64,000 nt of DNA from Muribaculum sp. (lineage in GTDB: Bacteria > Bacteroidota > Bacteroidia > Bacteroidales > Muribaculaceae): positions 60,638 through 124,637 of the forward strand of contig VSOZ01000009.1 in NCBI GenBank assembly GCA_009775095.1. Direction: 5' to 3'. How positions within the stretch are numbered: the first letter of the stretch is position 1; each line of letters begins with the position of its first letter. The notes below the pieces were generated by a model. That model was not told where the DNA came from and searched no databases. It saw only the letters and a program-made list of their open reading frames with translations. Positions 1 through 9,277 of the stretch are shown here, in pieces. A program made the position numbers and the translations under genes.

Positions 1-1872
1 AAAGATATGGCTGAACTGCGGTGAGAACGAACAGCCCTCAACCTCATCAAACATGGCAACCGGTTCATTGGCCTTACGCTCAAGTTCGGCAGGGTCATCG
101 ACTTTTTCCGTAACGGAGTGCCATGCCATATCGGTAAGACCGAAACCGAGCTGACGCAAACAAGCATAACCGGCTCCAAACTGCGAAGTAGCCACTATCT
201 TATCGACAAGACGCTGCGGTATAGGCTCACCTGTCAGATAATGCTTGGCAAAACCGTCAAGAAATTCTTTCTGAGTAAGATAGTTTTCATTAAACTGCGA
301 GGGCAGTTCTACAAAATCGCGATACACGGCCGTACCTGACAACGAAGCATACTTTGTATCGGCGAGAAGACCGTGCAACGCATGGCCAAACTCATGAAGG
401 AAAGTCTCAACCTCATAGGGAGTCAACAATGACGGTTTAGAGCCTGTAGGTTTTGTAAAATTCATTACGATCGACACATGAGGCCGCACACTGTCGCCCG
501 AAGCGTTAATGCACTCATCGCGGAAACCGGTCATCCATGCACCGGGACGTTTGCTGTCACGCGGAAAGAAGTCGGCGTATATAATACCGATATATCGACC
601 GCTATCATCCTTCACTTCATAAGCCTTGACATCAGGATGATATACTTTGATATCCGGATTATATGTAAACGACAGCCCATACAGCTTGGTTGCGAGCCCG
701 AACACACCGTCGATAACGTTGTTCAGCTCAAAATAAGGACGCAGCTCCTCTTCGTCATAATTATACTTCCGCTCTTTCAGTTTATTGGCATAATAGCTGT
801 AATCCCATGCCTGAAGTTTCACCGGATGCCCATCGAGGCTTGATGCGCACTCCTCTATTTCGGCAAACTCCCTCAACTGGGCCGGACGATAAGCATCGGT
901 GAGCTGATTGAGGAGTTTGTTGACATTATCCGGAGTCTCGGCCATAGTCTTTTCAAGAGCATACTCGGCATAAGTAGACTTACCGAACAGGTTTGCAATC
1001 TGACGACGGACATCGGCTATCTCCGCCATTATGTCAATATTGGAGTACTCGCCTTTAGTATTGCGGCTATTGTAAAGCCGGTAAAACTTTTCTCTCAGAT
1101 CGCGGCGGTCACTGTACTTCATAAACGCCATATAATCGGGTTGGGCCAAAGTAAACAGGTACATACCCTCCTTACCCTTCTCCTTAGCGGCAATAGCGGC
1201 CGCCTCCACAGAACTTTCGGGGAGTCCCGACAGATCATCGGCCTCAAGCCATATCTCATAAGTGTTCAATTCTTTAAGTACGTTCTGACCGAATTTAGTG
1301 GTCAAATCAGATAAACGCGATGACAACTCCCTGTACTTGTCGCGCTGCTCGCCTTCAAGTTTGGCTCCGTTGCGGGCAAACGAATCGTAAGTTCGTTCAA
1401 GAAGCATGGCATCCTCAGGCGAGAGGTCAAGCCGGTCACGGTCATCGTAGACGGCTTTCACTCTTTTCCACAATCCTTCGTTAAGAGATATGCCGGTAGA
1501 GTGTTGCGACAATTTACCGGATACCCGAAGCGAAATATCCATCAGTTCGTCATCACTCATAGCCGAAAGCATAGGATAAAACACGTTGAGCACACGGTTA
1601 AGATCGGCACCGGTACGTTCAAGAGCCACAATAGTGTTTTCAAAATCAGGCTTAGCGCTCTGCTTCACTATAGCATCAATCTCCTGATTCTGTATCTTCA
1701 TGCCGCGGTCTATAGCTTCCTCATAATAATTGTTTGATATTCGGTCAAAAGGTACGGTATTATGAATACCTTCATACTCCTTGAAAAACGGATTGTCGGA
1801 CGCTGCCGCAGATTGTTGCACTTGTGTCATAACTGCAAATAGAGTCAGAAAGGCGGTTAAAGCTTTTCTCAT
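1..1872 (-). CDS. dcp: M3 family oligopeptidase / peptidyl-dipeptidase (Dcp-like), 3' end cut by window
   Basis: Zinc metallopeptidase of family M3, which trims oligopeptides and in the Dcp branch removes C-terminal dipeptides. Reading the minus strand from ATG at 1872 gives 624 residues without a stop up to the window edge; the family is about 690 residues, so some 70 C-terminal residues are missing. A hydrophobic N-terminus (MRKALTAFLTLFAVMTQVQQ) looks like a signal peptide, so the enzyme probably acts in the periplasm. The HExxH zinc motif is HEFGH at residues 493-497, within FLHEFGHALHG. A TAnnTTTG promoter lies 40 bases upstream, so it is transcribed separately from the TPR gene behind it. 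Family call is firm; Dcp versus other M3 subgroups is inference. Confidence 0.9.
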   Translation of the reverse strand, partial: MRKALTAFLTLFAVMTQVQQSAAASDNPFFKEYEGIHNTVPFDRISNNYYEEAIDRGMKIQNQEIDAIVKQSAKPDFENTIVALERTGADLNRVLNVFYPMLSAMSDDELMDISLRVSGKLSQHSTGISLNEGLWKRVKAVYDDRDRLDLSPEDAMLLERTYDSFARNGAKLEGEQRDKYRELSSRLSDLTTKFGQNVLKELNTYEIWLEADDLSGLPESSVEAAAIAAKEKGKEGMYLFTLAQPDYMAFMKYSDRRDLREKFYRLYNSRNTKGEYSNIDIMAEIADVRRQIANLFGKSTYAEYALEKTMAETPDNVNKLLNQLTDAYRPAQLREFAEIEECASSLDGHPVKLQAWDYSYYANKLKERKYNYDEEELRPYFELNNVIDGVFGLATKLYGLSFTYNPDIKVYHPDVKAYEVKDDSGRYIGIIYADFFPRDSKRPGAWMTGFRDECINASGDSVRPHVSIVMNFTKPTGSKPSLLTPYEVETFLHEFGHALHGLLADTKYASLSGTAVYRDFVELPSQFNENYLTQKEFLDGFAKHYLTGEPIPQRLVDKIVATSQFGAGYACLRQLGFGLTDMAWHSVTEKVDDPAELERKANEPVAMFDEVEGCSFSPQFSHIF

Positions 1873-1912
1873 ATATTAAATAATAAAGTTAATAATCGGT
1901 TATATATGTATG

Positions 1913-1920
1913 CAAATATA
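1913..1920 (-). promoter_or_regulatory. Bacteroidetes -7 promoter element for the M3 peptidase gene
   Basis: The minus strand reads TATATTTG here, matching the TAnnTTTG consensus, about 40 bases upstream of the peptidase ATG. Confidence 0.6.
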
Positions 1921-1954
1921 CGATAAATATCCGACAAACGACCTGATTTCCCTG

Positions 1955-4159
1955 TCAATCGCGCGAATAAAGCAAAGCGTCCACCACCAGCGGAAGCAAT
2001 GCAGGCGCAACACCGGCATCGGTCAGATAATGCTCGTCTTCATTGAAGCGGCTTATAAACTTCTCGGCATCGCCGTTATCGTTGTCTATCGACAGGTTAT
2101 AGTAATTTATCGCTTCTTTGATATTGCCTGTGACAAGATTAAGATGCCCCATATTGAGATAATCATTGGCCGACGGCGCATCGGCAAGGACTTTCTCATA
2201 ATACATGCGGCTCCTGTCATATTCACCGGCAACAAAAGAGGCCCACGCTACGGGACGCCATGCCCTTGTCGACTTGTCATCAAGAAACTCCACCTTATAA
2301 TAGTAGTTCAGAGCCTCTTTTACCTGTCCGAGCTCAAGCAGGCAGTGGCCTATACTTAACGCTGTATTGAGTTCATCGGGCTTCTTGGCCTCTATACGAC
2401 GGTAATATTCAAGCGCCTTTTCACGACGGTCAAGCATACGATTGCATGCGGCGAGGCGACGCAATGTCCAAAGGCTGTCGGAATTAAGCAATTCAGCCTG
2501 TTCATAGTAATCCAACGCACTTACTATATCGCCTTTCTGTTGCATGCAATAACCCATTTTCTGGAACAATTGCGCGTCGGGCGGCATCTTGTCGGCAAGC
2601 AACCTGAATACATGAAGCGCATCGTCATAATAACCTCTTTTGAAATAGAACTCGCTTACGACAGACAATGTCTCAATATCGGTAAGGTCAGGAGCGAGCT
2701 GCGATAACTGAAGAAGATTCAACGGACGACTGAACGGATCGTTGAAATCACCTTTACGCCTGAACAGCTTAAAGAAGCGATAAACACCCTGTACATATTT
2801 ATTAACCAAGTTCTCTTTTTCTTCAGAAGCCGTGCCGAGACGTGCATTGCGCAGTTCAAGCTCATTCATATTTTGAGCTCCAAACTGTGAGAGCATCATA
2901 TTTTTCTGCACAGCCGGCACAGTGGAAAGTGCAAATACAAACGAAAACTTGTCACCGTCACACAAGAAAGGCGACGCCTGTATGACACTTCCTACAGCCG
3001 ACAGCTCACTTCCGAGTGCGCCTGTTACCGCCGTGTGCTCGATATTGAACGGCATAAACCAATTGGCTACATCGGAGAAAAACGGGAAACCCTTAAGATT
3101 GGAGAATGTTGACATGAATACATCGCCACCCTCCTCCTGCATTTTTGACAATTCCTTTATCTTATCGGTAATACCCGAACGGTCAAGGAGCTCCTGCCAT
3201 TCAGGATTCTCCTCCATATCTGCGATATCGGGTATCGACGCGCTGTCACGCATGCGTTTGGCTATATCGGGACGCAGTTTCATCATTTCCGGGATAAGTT
3301 CATCCATCATTTTACGGTTTATACGCTCGGTATCGCGCGTACGTATAAACTGTAAAAATACGGTCTTAACATCATCATGCCATGAAGTGACGTCGCGAAG
3401 CACCTCTATACGATTCGAGATCTTGCTGCCGGTAATACGATTACGGTTAACAAACATAGCCAGCAAAGCTCCGCACAAAGCTATCAGCGATATACGGTTG
3501 TTAGCGGCCGACTGATAAAAGTCAAGCAACATTATAAGACGACGTTCGTCATAATAGTGTGTAAGGCCAAGCATCAGAGCCGATACAAGCATTTCCCGGA
3601 AATAATCGGGCACCTCCTCAGCCTCAAACAGCATCTTGACGGCATTCTCATCATCGGATGAAAACGGATATGTAGTCCATACATGATTGAAAATTCTGCG
3701 TTCAATCATTTCAAGTTCAGCACGCGCATTGGCCGCCGACCTGTTTTCAGCCCCGGTGACAAGATTATATATCGACATTTCCGATAAAAGACGTCGATAT
3801 CTCTCGGCAAGCACTGGCAGATTGCCGTCAGGTTGCATAGCCTCATATCTGAGCGTACTGAAGTAGACCGATGACGATAACGACTTTGTCAATTCACGCG
3901 ATATACGATCGGTTATGTCATATATACCGCGCTCGATCGATGCGTATATGTCGGACCGTCCGGGGTCATCGACACCCTGCGTGGCATAACGAAGCATCAT
4001 CGAATAAGATTGCTCCAGACGGTCTATTTCATCAGTCACGCGCCAGTCGCCCAATCGGGCACTGTAAGAACGCAACTGCTGAAATGCGTCGCGAAGGCGG
4101 TTGCGCGACACATATGATTCTATCTTGGCGGGAATATTTCCCGTAGAGGCATGATTCAT
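1955..4159 (-). CDS. Large tetratricopeptide-repeat protein, function unknown
   Basis: A protein of 734 residues from ATG at 4159. The frame stays open upstream to a TTG at 4192, but the ATG followed by NHASTGN is more likely. The N-terminal 450 residues are helical and unassigned, with one hydrophobic stretch (ISLIALCGALLAMFV). The C-terminal third carries at least four tandem TPRs, for example YDDALHVFRLLADKMP, ALDYYEQAELLN, ALEYYRRIEAKKP and EAINYYNLSIDND, which point to a protein-protein scaffold. No catalytic motif and no signal peptide are visible. It lies downstream of ompA on the same strand but behind that gene's terminator. Similar long TPR proteins are common in Bacteroidales as hypothetical proteins. 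Confidence 0.8.
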   Translation of the reverse strand: MNHASTGNIPAKIESYVSRNRLRDAFQQLRSYSARLGDWRVTDEIDRLEQSYSMMLRYATQGVDDPGRSDIYASIERGIYDITDRISRELTKSLSSSVYFSTLRYEAMQPDGNLPVLAERYRRLLSEMSIYNLVTGAENRSAANARAELEMIERRIFNHVWTTYPFSSDDENAVKMLFEAEEVPDYFREMLVSALMLGLTHYYDERRLIMLLDFYQSAANNRISLIALCGALLAMFVNRNRITGSKISNRIEVLRDVTSWHDDVKTVFLQFIRTRDTERINRKMMDELIPEMMKLRPDIAKRMRDSASIPDIADMEENPEWQELLDRSGITDKIKELSKMQEEGGDVFMSTFSNLKGFPFFSDVANWFMPFNIEHTAVTGALGSELSAVGSVIQASPFLCDGDKFSFVFALSTVPAVQKNMMLSQFGAQNMNELELRNARLGTASEEKENLVNKYVQGVYRFFKLFRRKGDFNDPFSRPLNLLQLSQLAPDLTDIETLSVVSEFYFKRGYYDDALHVFRLLADKMPPDAQLFQKMGYCMQQKGDIVSALDYYEQAELLNSDSLWTLRRLAACNRMLDRREKALEYYRRIEAKKPDELNTALSIGHCLLELGQVKEALNYYYKVEFLDDKSTRAWRPVAWASFVAGEYDRSRMYYEKVLADAPSANDYLNMGHLNLVTGNIKEAINYYNLSIDNDNGDAEKFISRFNEDEHYLTDAGVAPALLPLVVDALLYSRD

Positions 4160-4235
4160 CTTATAGCTTTTGACAATTATAACAATCAACAAAGCAAAAC
4201 ATGTGCCAAACTAAGTATAAAAAACATAAAGGCAT

Positions 4236-4268
4236 AAAAAAAGTCTCCGCCCGAGGGGGGCGGAGACT
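4236..4268 (-). terminator. Rho-independent terminator of the OmpA-family gene
   Basis: Perfect 11-bp stem AGTCTCCGCCC/GGGCGGAGACT with a 5-base loop. On the minus strand it is followed by seven T residues. It ends transcription coming from the OmpA gene to its right. Confidence 0.9.
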
Positions 4269-4296
4269 AAGGGTCTATTTAGGAAATTCCTGTAAA

Positions 4297-5493
4297 TTAG
4301 TCTTGAGAGAAGATTACGATACGGTTCCAGTTATTGGTATCGTAGATCTGAGAGTCGCTACCTTCAGCCTTGATGGTAAGACGGTCAGCAGAGATACCGT
4401 ATTCTTTGGTAAGCATGTTGTATACGTTCTGTGCACGACGCTCTGAAAGCTTCATGTTGTAAGCGGCAGTACCGGTGTCCTTGTCAGCGTAACCCTTGAT
4501 AACTACGTTAGCTTCGGGATTAGCCTTCATCCACTGAGCGATGTTGAATACGTTAACAGCTTCGAGTGAAGTGATCTTGGCAGAGTTGATGGTGAAGCGT
4601 ACGGTTGACATAAGGGGAGCACCTGCTTCGGGGCATTCAACAGCGACAACTTCGGGGCAAGGAAGCTGAGCCTCGGCAGCAGCAAGACGTGCGCCACAGT
4701 TAGCGAGTTCGCCGCGAAGGTCGTTGATCTGACCGTTAAGCTGGTTGATATAACCGAGATATTCGCAGGGGTTGAACGACTTGAAGTTCTTGCCACCGAT
4801 GTTGAAAGTGAAACCACCCATAGCGGTCATGTTCATATCGATAGAGTTTGTACCGTAAGCGATGCCGTCGAAAGTGTCGCCATAGAAAGAGTAACGACCT
4901 TCAGCGAAGAAGTCAACATACTTGCTGAGACGGAAACGGAACTGCAAACCTACAGATACGGGGATTTGCCATACGCGAGTCTTGTACTTACCATCGTTGA
5001 TGGGGGTGTAGGCATGGTTGAAGTCCCAAGAGTAAGAACCACCGACTCCTACGAAAGGTACGATGCTGAATACGCGGTCGGCGTTGACATTGCCGAAGCT
5101 ATTGAACATATCCCACATCAAGTCAACGTTAGCATTTACAAATTTAGCCTTCTGGTAAGCCTTGCAAGCCTCGAAGTGGTAAGAAGCGGCCTGAGCTGAA
5201 ATACGCCATGCGAGGTAGGGAGTGAACCACTTACCGAAACCGATACCGTAGGCGGCAGTGATGTGATGTTTGCCATGTCCGGGATTGTAGTGCTCTACGA
5301 TAGGAGTTTCGATACCGGCACCAATCTGGATAAACCAGTTGTCGTTCTTCTGAGAATAGTAATGATCAGCGCATTCTGCAACTTCAGTAAATGTGGCCTC
5401 CTCAATTACTACAGCCTCTTGAGCTTGAGCAACGTTTGCTGACATAAGCATTGCGCCACATACAGCAAAACCAAAAAGGATGTTCTTTTTCAT
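4297..5493 (-). CDS. OmpA-family outer membrane protein (N-terminal beta-barrel plus C-terminal peptidoglycan-binding domain)
   Basis: An abundant-type outer membrane protein of 398 residues. A signal peptide (MKKNILFGFAVCGAMLMSANVAQA, cleavage after AQA) is followed by a roughly 200-residue barrel rich in alternating aromatic strands (YGIGFGKWFTPYLAWRISAQ). Next come a short linker that looks coiled (INQLNGQINDLRGELANC) and a Pro/Cys segment. The C-terminal OmpA-like domain (residues about 295-398) has the peptidoglycan-anchor signature around GYADKDTG and LSERRAQNVYNML, with the conserved Asp and Arg. It should tie the outer membrane to the cell wall. It is monocistronic, with a strong-looking promoter about 145 bases upstream and a G+C-rich terminator, which fits high expression. 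Confidence 0.93.
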   Translation of the reverse strand: MKKNILFGFAVCGAMLMSANVAQAQEAVVIEEATFTEVAECADHYYSQKNDNWFIQIGAGIETPIVEHYNPGHGKHHITAAYGIGFGKWFTPYLAWRISAQAASYHFEACKAYQKAKFVNANVDLMWDMFNSFGNVNADRVFSIVPFVGVGGSYSWDFNHAYTPINDGKYKTRVWQIPVSVGLQFRFRLSKYVDFFAEGRYSFYGDTFDGIAYGTNSIDMNMTAMGGFTFNIGGKNFKSFNPCEYLGYINQLNGQINDLRGELANCGARLAAAEAQLPCPEVVAVECPEAGAPLMSTVRFTINSAKITSLEAVNVFNIAQWMKANPEANVVIKGYADKDTGTAAYNMKLSERRAQNVYNMLTKEYGISADRLTIKAEGSDSQIYDTNNWNRIVIFSQD

Positions 5494-5637
5494 TCTTCTT
5501 TAATTTTAATTTATACAAATTATTTTAAACCCTTTGTTTCCTCTATTATGCCCGCCTCTTACTGCCACGTGAAACAGTCTTGGCGAGTTTTGATATATTA
5601 ACACGATTGTAAATCTCTTTGTTCAGAAAATTTTTCA

Positions 5638-5645
5638 CAAAGGTA
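5638..5645 (-). promoter_or_regulatory. Promoter of the OmpA gene
   Basis: The minus strand reads TACCTTTG (TAnnTTTG consensus), with a TTG about 19 bases further upstream at 5665-5667. This leaves a 5' untranslated region of roughly 135 bases. The 312-base gap at 5494-5805 is A+T rich; apart from this promoter and the divergent one at 5780 I see nothing in it. Confidence 0.6.
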
Positions 5646-5779
5646 AACTATTGTTGAATATCATGCAACTTTTTTGGACACAATTTAACACTGAAATGTT
5701 AACGTTCACATTATTAAATAATATGCCAATATTAAAATTTATTTTAACCACAGCATATTAACTCACCAAATATTCTACG

Positions 5780-5787
5780 TATATTTG
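5780..5787 (+). promoter_or_regulatory. Promoter of the LytM-like membrane protein gene
   Basis: TATATTTG matches TAnnTTTG and is followed by CAC, as in many Bacteroidetes promoters. It lies 19 bases before ATG 5806. It overlaps an in-frame TTG at 5785, which makes that TTG unlikely as a start codon. Confidence 0.65.
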
Positions 5788-5805
5788 CACATCATACTTT
5801 TAAAG

Positions 5806-6666
5806 ATGGACGGAAAAAACATTCATAAACGAAAAACAAGACATCAGTTGCGGACTCCACGACGCTTCAGACTATCATTTATTAACGAAAATACGTTTAA
5901 TGAAGTATGGACACTGAAGTTCACCGGCCCTAAAATAATTGCGGCGGTGGCATTTCTTATATTCGCAATAGGATGTATGGTAGCAACAATAATAGTCCTT
6001 ACTCCTATACGCACCCTACTTCCCGGCTATCTGAAAAAAGAGCAGAGACAGGAGAATATAGTCAATGCCATGCGTGTAGACTCACTTTCAGAAATAGTAA
6101 AAACCAACAATGCATATATGAAAAATCTGACGGAAATACTAAATCCGTCATCCACACCGGCCAAGCAATCGACACCAAAAGCGGAAATTGCCGCTCTATC
6201 CCCGGACTCTCTATTGCCTCCAAGCGAAAACGAGAAGATGTTTGTGCACCGGTTTGAAGAAGCCGAACGCTTCAATCTGAAAGTAAAATCGCCGGCCGCA
6301 GCCGACGGCATAGCCTTTTTCTCTCCGATAAACGGTGCTACGGTAGAAGACTCCCGTAGCAAAACTACAGAAGTAACCCTTATCGCGCCCAAAGAAGCTG
6401 CCATATGTTCCATATACGGTGGTACTGTAATCGGCACATACACTGTCCTCAATCAAGGTACTACAACAATCGTCCAACATCCCAACGGATTCATATCGAA
6501 ATACTCCGGCATAACCACCCCCTTTGCCGTTATCGGTGACAAAGTTGAAGCGGGAAGTGTCATAGGACTTACGGGAAACGGTGAAAAGGCTGAAGAATCA
6601 CAGATTTCGATCGAATTATGGAACAACGGTACAGCTCTGAATCCCCGGGATTATATTCCTTTTTAA
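5806..6666 (+). CDS. Membrane-anchored LytM/M23-like protein lacking the catalytic histidines
   Basis: A protein of 286 residues from ATG 5806; an upstream TTG in frame overlaps the promoter and is rejected. A basic cytoplasmic tail is followed by one transmembrane helix (IIAAVAFLIFAIGCMVATIIVL, residues about 46-67), a Ser/Pro-rich spacer, and a C-terminal M23 (LytM) fold at about residues 165-286. The fold is recognisable from IYGGTVIG, VQHPNGFISKYSGI and GDKVEAGSVIGLTGNG. The zinc ligands are not there: the usual HxH appears as QISIEL, and no HxxxD precedes it. By analogy with degenerate LytM factors such as EnvC and NlpD, it may activate an amidase or take part in cell-wall assembly rather than cut peptidoglycan (inference). 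dxr follows 69 bases downstream with its own promoter. Confidence 0.8.
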   Translation: MDGKNIHKRKTRHQLRTPRRFRLSFINENTFNEVWTLKFTGPKIIAAVAFLIFAIGCMVATIIVLTPIRTLLPGYLKKEQRQENIVNAMRVDSLSEIVKTNNAYMKNLTEILNPSSTPAKQSTPKAEIAALSPDSLLPPSENEKMFVHRFEEAERFNLKVKSPAAADGIAFFSPINGATVEDSRSKTTEVTLIAPKEAAICSIYGGTVIGTYTVLNQGTTTIVQHPNGFISKYSGITTPFAVIGDKVEAGSVIGLTGNGEKAEESQISIELWNNGTALNPRDYIPF

Positions 6667-6697
6667 GGAATTTCTTTTATAAATAGACTATTTACAC

Positions 6698-6705
6698 TAA
6701 ATTTG
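6698..6705 (+). promoter_or_regulatory. Promoter upstream of dxr
   Basis: TAAATTTG followed by CATAC, an exact TAnnTTTG match 30 bases before the dxr ATG. Confidence 0.65.
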
Positions 6706-6735
6706 CATACTGATTATAACACCTGAATTAACTTC

Positions 6736-7887
6736 ATGGCACAGATGCAAATTGCAGTCTTGGGCAGTACCGGTTCAATCGGCGTCCAGACTCTCGATAT
6801 CATATCGGAATACCCCGAATTGTTCAAAGCCCATACTCTCGTGGCCGGGCGCAATGTAGACCGTCTTATAGAGCAATCCATAAAATACAGGCCTTCGTTG
6901 GCAATAATAGCCGACGACAGTCTTTACGGACGTCTTAAAGAGGCATTGACGCCATATGGCATTGCCACAGCAGCAGGCAGCAAGGCAGTAGCTGATGCTA
7001 TGCAGCAACCTGCAATTGACACAGCTGTTATCGCAACAGTTGGCTACAGCGGACTCGAACCGACCCTTAAAGCTATTGAATCGGGCAAACGCATAGCCCT
7101 TGCCAATAAGGAGACTCTTGTTGTGGCCGGAGAACTCGTCAACCGCATGCTCGCGCAATCAAGATCACGCATAGTACCGGTAGATTCAGAGCACTCTGCT
7201 ATATACCAATGTCTTGTAGGCGAACAGCCACAATCTGTAAGACGGCTTATAATAACAGCATCCGGAGGCCCGTTCCGCACAAAAAATATAGCAGAGTTAA
7301 AAACGGTGACGGTAAATGACGCTCTGTCACACCCGAACTGGGATATGGGTGCAAAAATAACCATTGACTCCGCTACTATGATCAACAAAGCCTTTGAGAT
7401 TATAGAGGCACGTTGGCTCTTTGACATTGCTCCAAAAAAAATAAAAGCAGTAGTCCATCCTCAATCAATAGTACATTCGATGGTAGAGTTTATAGACGGT
7501 TCTGTAAAAGCGCAGCTCGGACTGCCCGACATGCACCTGCCGATACGTTACGCTCTTGGCGATGCCACACGACTTGCCACTGAACGCCCCGGACTTGCAC
7601 TAAACGACTACTCGCGTCTTGAATTTTTTGAGCCCGACGTGGAAAAATTCCCGATGATCAATCTGTCATATCATGCGCTTGAGCGCGGAGGCAACGTGGC
7701 TTGCGTAATAAACGCCGCCAACGAGGTAGCCGTTGCGGCATTTCTCTCCGGACGCATATCGTTCCTTGACATACGCAAAGTCGTGGAAAAATCATTGGAA
7801 AAGATGCCCTATATCCAGTCGCCCTCATATGATGATTATGTAAATACAAACTTCGAGACCCGGAAATACGCCGAGTCAATAATCTAA
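6736..7887 (+). CDS. dxr: 1-deoxy-D-xylulose-5-phosphate reductoisomerase
   Basis: Converts DXP to 2-C-methyl-D-erythritol 4-phosphate with NADPH, the first committed step of the MEP isoprenoid pathway, in the cytosol. The 383 residues match the usual family length. The N-terminal Rossmann motif is LGSTGSIGVQTLDI. NKETLVVAG and VDSEHSAIYQCL carry substrate and metal ligands, and the helical C-terminal domain is complete. Start is the ATG at 6736. It heads a run of plus-strand genes with rseP 13 bases downstream; the dxr-rseP neighbourhood is a common arrangement in bacteria. Confidence 0.97.
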   Translation: MAQMQIAVLGSTGSIGVQTLDIISEYPELFKAHTLVAGRNVDRLIEQSIKYRPSLAIIADDSLYGRLKEALTPYGIATAAGSKAVADAMQQPAIDTAVIATVGYSGLEPTLKAIESGKRIALANKETLVVAGELVNRMLAQSRSRIVPVDSEHSAIYQCLVGEQPQSVRRLIITASGGPFRTKNIAELKTVTVNDALSHPNWDMGAKITIDSATMINKAFEIIEARWLFDIAPKKIKAVVHPQSIVHSMVEFIDGSVKAQLGLPDMHLPIRYALGDATRLATERPGLALNDYSRLEFFEPDVEKFPMINLSYHALERGGNVACVINAANEVAVAAFLSGRISFLDIRKVVEKSLEKMPYIQSPSYDDYVNTNFETRKYAESII

Positions 7888-7900
7888 CATAAATATATCG

Positions 7901-9256
7901 ATGGAAACATTTCTTATAAAAGCGGCTCAGTTGATTGCGGCATTTGCCCTGCTTGTAATCATACATGAGTTTGGCCACTACATATTTGCCCGTATGTTTG
8001 GCATTAAAGTAGAAAAATTCTACCTGTTTTTTGACCCGTGGTTCTCTTTATTCAAATACAAACCGAAGAAAAAAAAGGCCGAAGACTCTGACCGTGCCAC
8101 TTGGCGCGATACCGAATACGGCATAGGCTGGCTACCGCTCGGCGGCTACGTAAAAATAGCCGGTATGATTGACGAGTCTATGGACAAGGAGCAAATGGCA
8201 CAGCCGGCAAAACCGTGGGAATTTCGCTCCAAGCCCGCATACCAGCGTCTTCTTGTCATGGTGGCCGGAGTGTTGATGAATTTCATACTCGCAATAGTCA
8301 TATATGCAGGAATAGCTTGGTATTGGGGTGAGAAGTACATACCTTTGGACAAAGCATACGAAGGCATGGATTATGTACAGTCGGCACAGGAAATCGGCTT
8401 CAGAAACGGTGACATTCCCATTATGATTGACGGTAAAAAGATAGGAGCAGACAATCAGGACAAATTGCTCGACATGCTTGAGGCCGATACAGTGACCGTA
8501 TTACGCAATCATAAAGACTCAGTCAAAATAGCAATTCCCGAAAACTTCATATTCCGTGTGAATGAAGACAAAGGCTTTTTCACATACCGTCTGCCGGTCT
8601 ACATTGCAGCGGTAGTAAACGGAGAGCCGGCGAAAGGAGCCAGACTTGAAGTCGGCGATCGTATAATAAGTGTCGACAGTATAGCCACTCCGTCATATAC
8701 GGAGTTTACCGCCGAGCTAACAAAAAAAGCCGACAAAAACACCGTACTCGGAGTGATGCGTGACGGCAAATTCATCTATTGTCCGATAAAGCCCAACTCT
8801 GCCGGCAAAATAGGCATTCAACTGAAACCCATTACTGACATATATCCGGTAGTCACCCGCCACTACACCTTTCTGCAATCGATACCCAAAGGATGGCAGA
8901 TAGGTACCGACCGCCTTTCGTCATATGTAAGTTCAATGAAGTATGTGGCAACTGCCGAGGGAGCGAAAAGTCTCGGAGGCTTCGGAGCCATAGGCAGTCT
9001 GTTTCCTGAAAAATGGAGTTGGCTTTCATTCTGGGAAATAACCGCATTTCTGTCGGTAGCGCTCGCGTTTATGAACATTCTGCCCATACCGGCTCTTGAC
9101 GGAGGGCACATCATGTTCTTACTGTACGAGATCATATCACGACGCAAACCGAGTGAAAAATTTATGGAGTACGCCCAGCTTGTGGGAATGGCATTTCTCA
9201 TAGTACTACTCCTTTACGCCAACGGCAATGACATATACCGCTTCATATTTAAGTAA
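7901..9256 (+). CDS. rseP: RIP metalloprotease RseP (site-2 protease family)
   Basis: An intramembrane zinc protease that cleaves transmembrane segments of anti-sigma factors and leftover signal peptides. The 451 residues contain the catalytic HEFGH at residues 22-26 in the first membrane helix and the second active-site motif LDGGH at 399-403 (Asp400). At least one PDZ domain lies between them, seen around VNGEPAKGARLEVGDRIISVDS, and more membrane helices follow (ISVALAFMNILPIPALDGGHIMFLL, then AQLVGMAFLIVLLL). A long insertion after the first helix (FKYKPKKKKAEDSDRATW) is typical of Bacteroidetes members. It sits 13 bases after dxr. The anti-sigma substrate cannot be named from this window. 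Confidence 0.95.
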   Translation: METFLIKAAQLIAAFALLVIIHEFGHYIFARMFGIKVEKFYLFFDPWFSLFKYKPKKKKAEDSDRATWRDTEYGIGWLPLGGYVKIAGMIDESMDKEQMAQPAKPWEFRSKPAYQRLLVMVAGVLMNFILAIVIYAGIAWYWGEKYIPLDKAYEGMDYVQSAQEIGFRNGDIPIMIDGKKIGADNQDKLLDMLEADTVTVLRNHKDSVKIAIPENFIFRVNEDKGFFTYRLPVYIAAVVNGEPAKGARLEVGDRIISVDSIATPSYTEFTAELTKKADKNTVLGVMRDGKFIYCPIKPNSAGKIGIQLKPITDIYPVVTRHYTFLQSIPKGWQIGTDRLSSYVSSMKYVATAEGAKSLGGFGAIGSLFPEKWSWLSFWEITAFLSVALAFMNILPIPALDGGHIMFLLYEIISRRKPSEKFMEYAQLVGMAFLIVLLLYANGNDIYRFIFK

Positions 9257-9277
9257 CCGCTCCTCACACATATAATA

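Noticed and set aside
5785..5805. TTG start giving a longer LytM-like protein
   Set aside because: The TTG is part of the TATATTTG promoter element, so it would not be transcribed.
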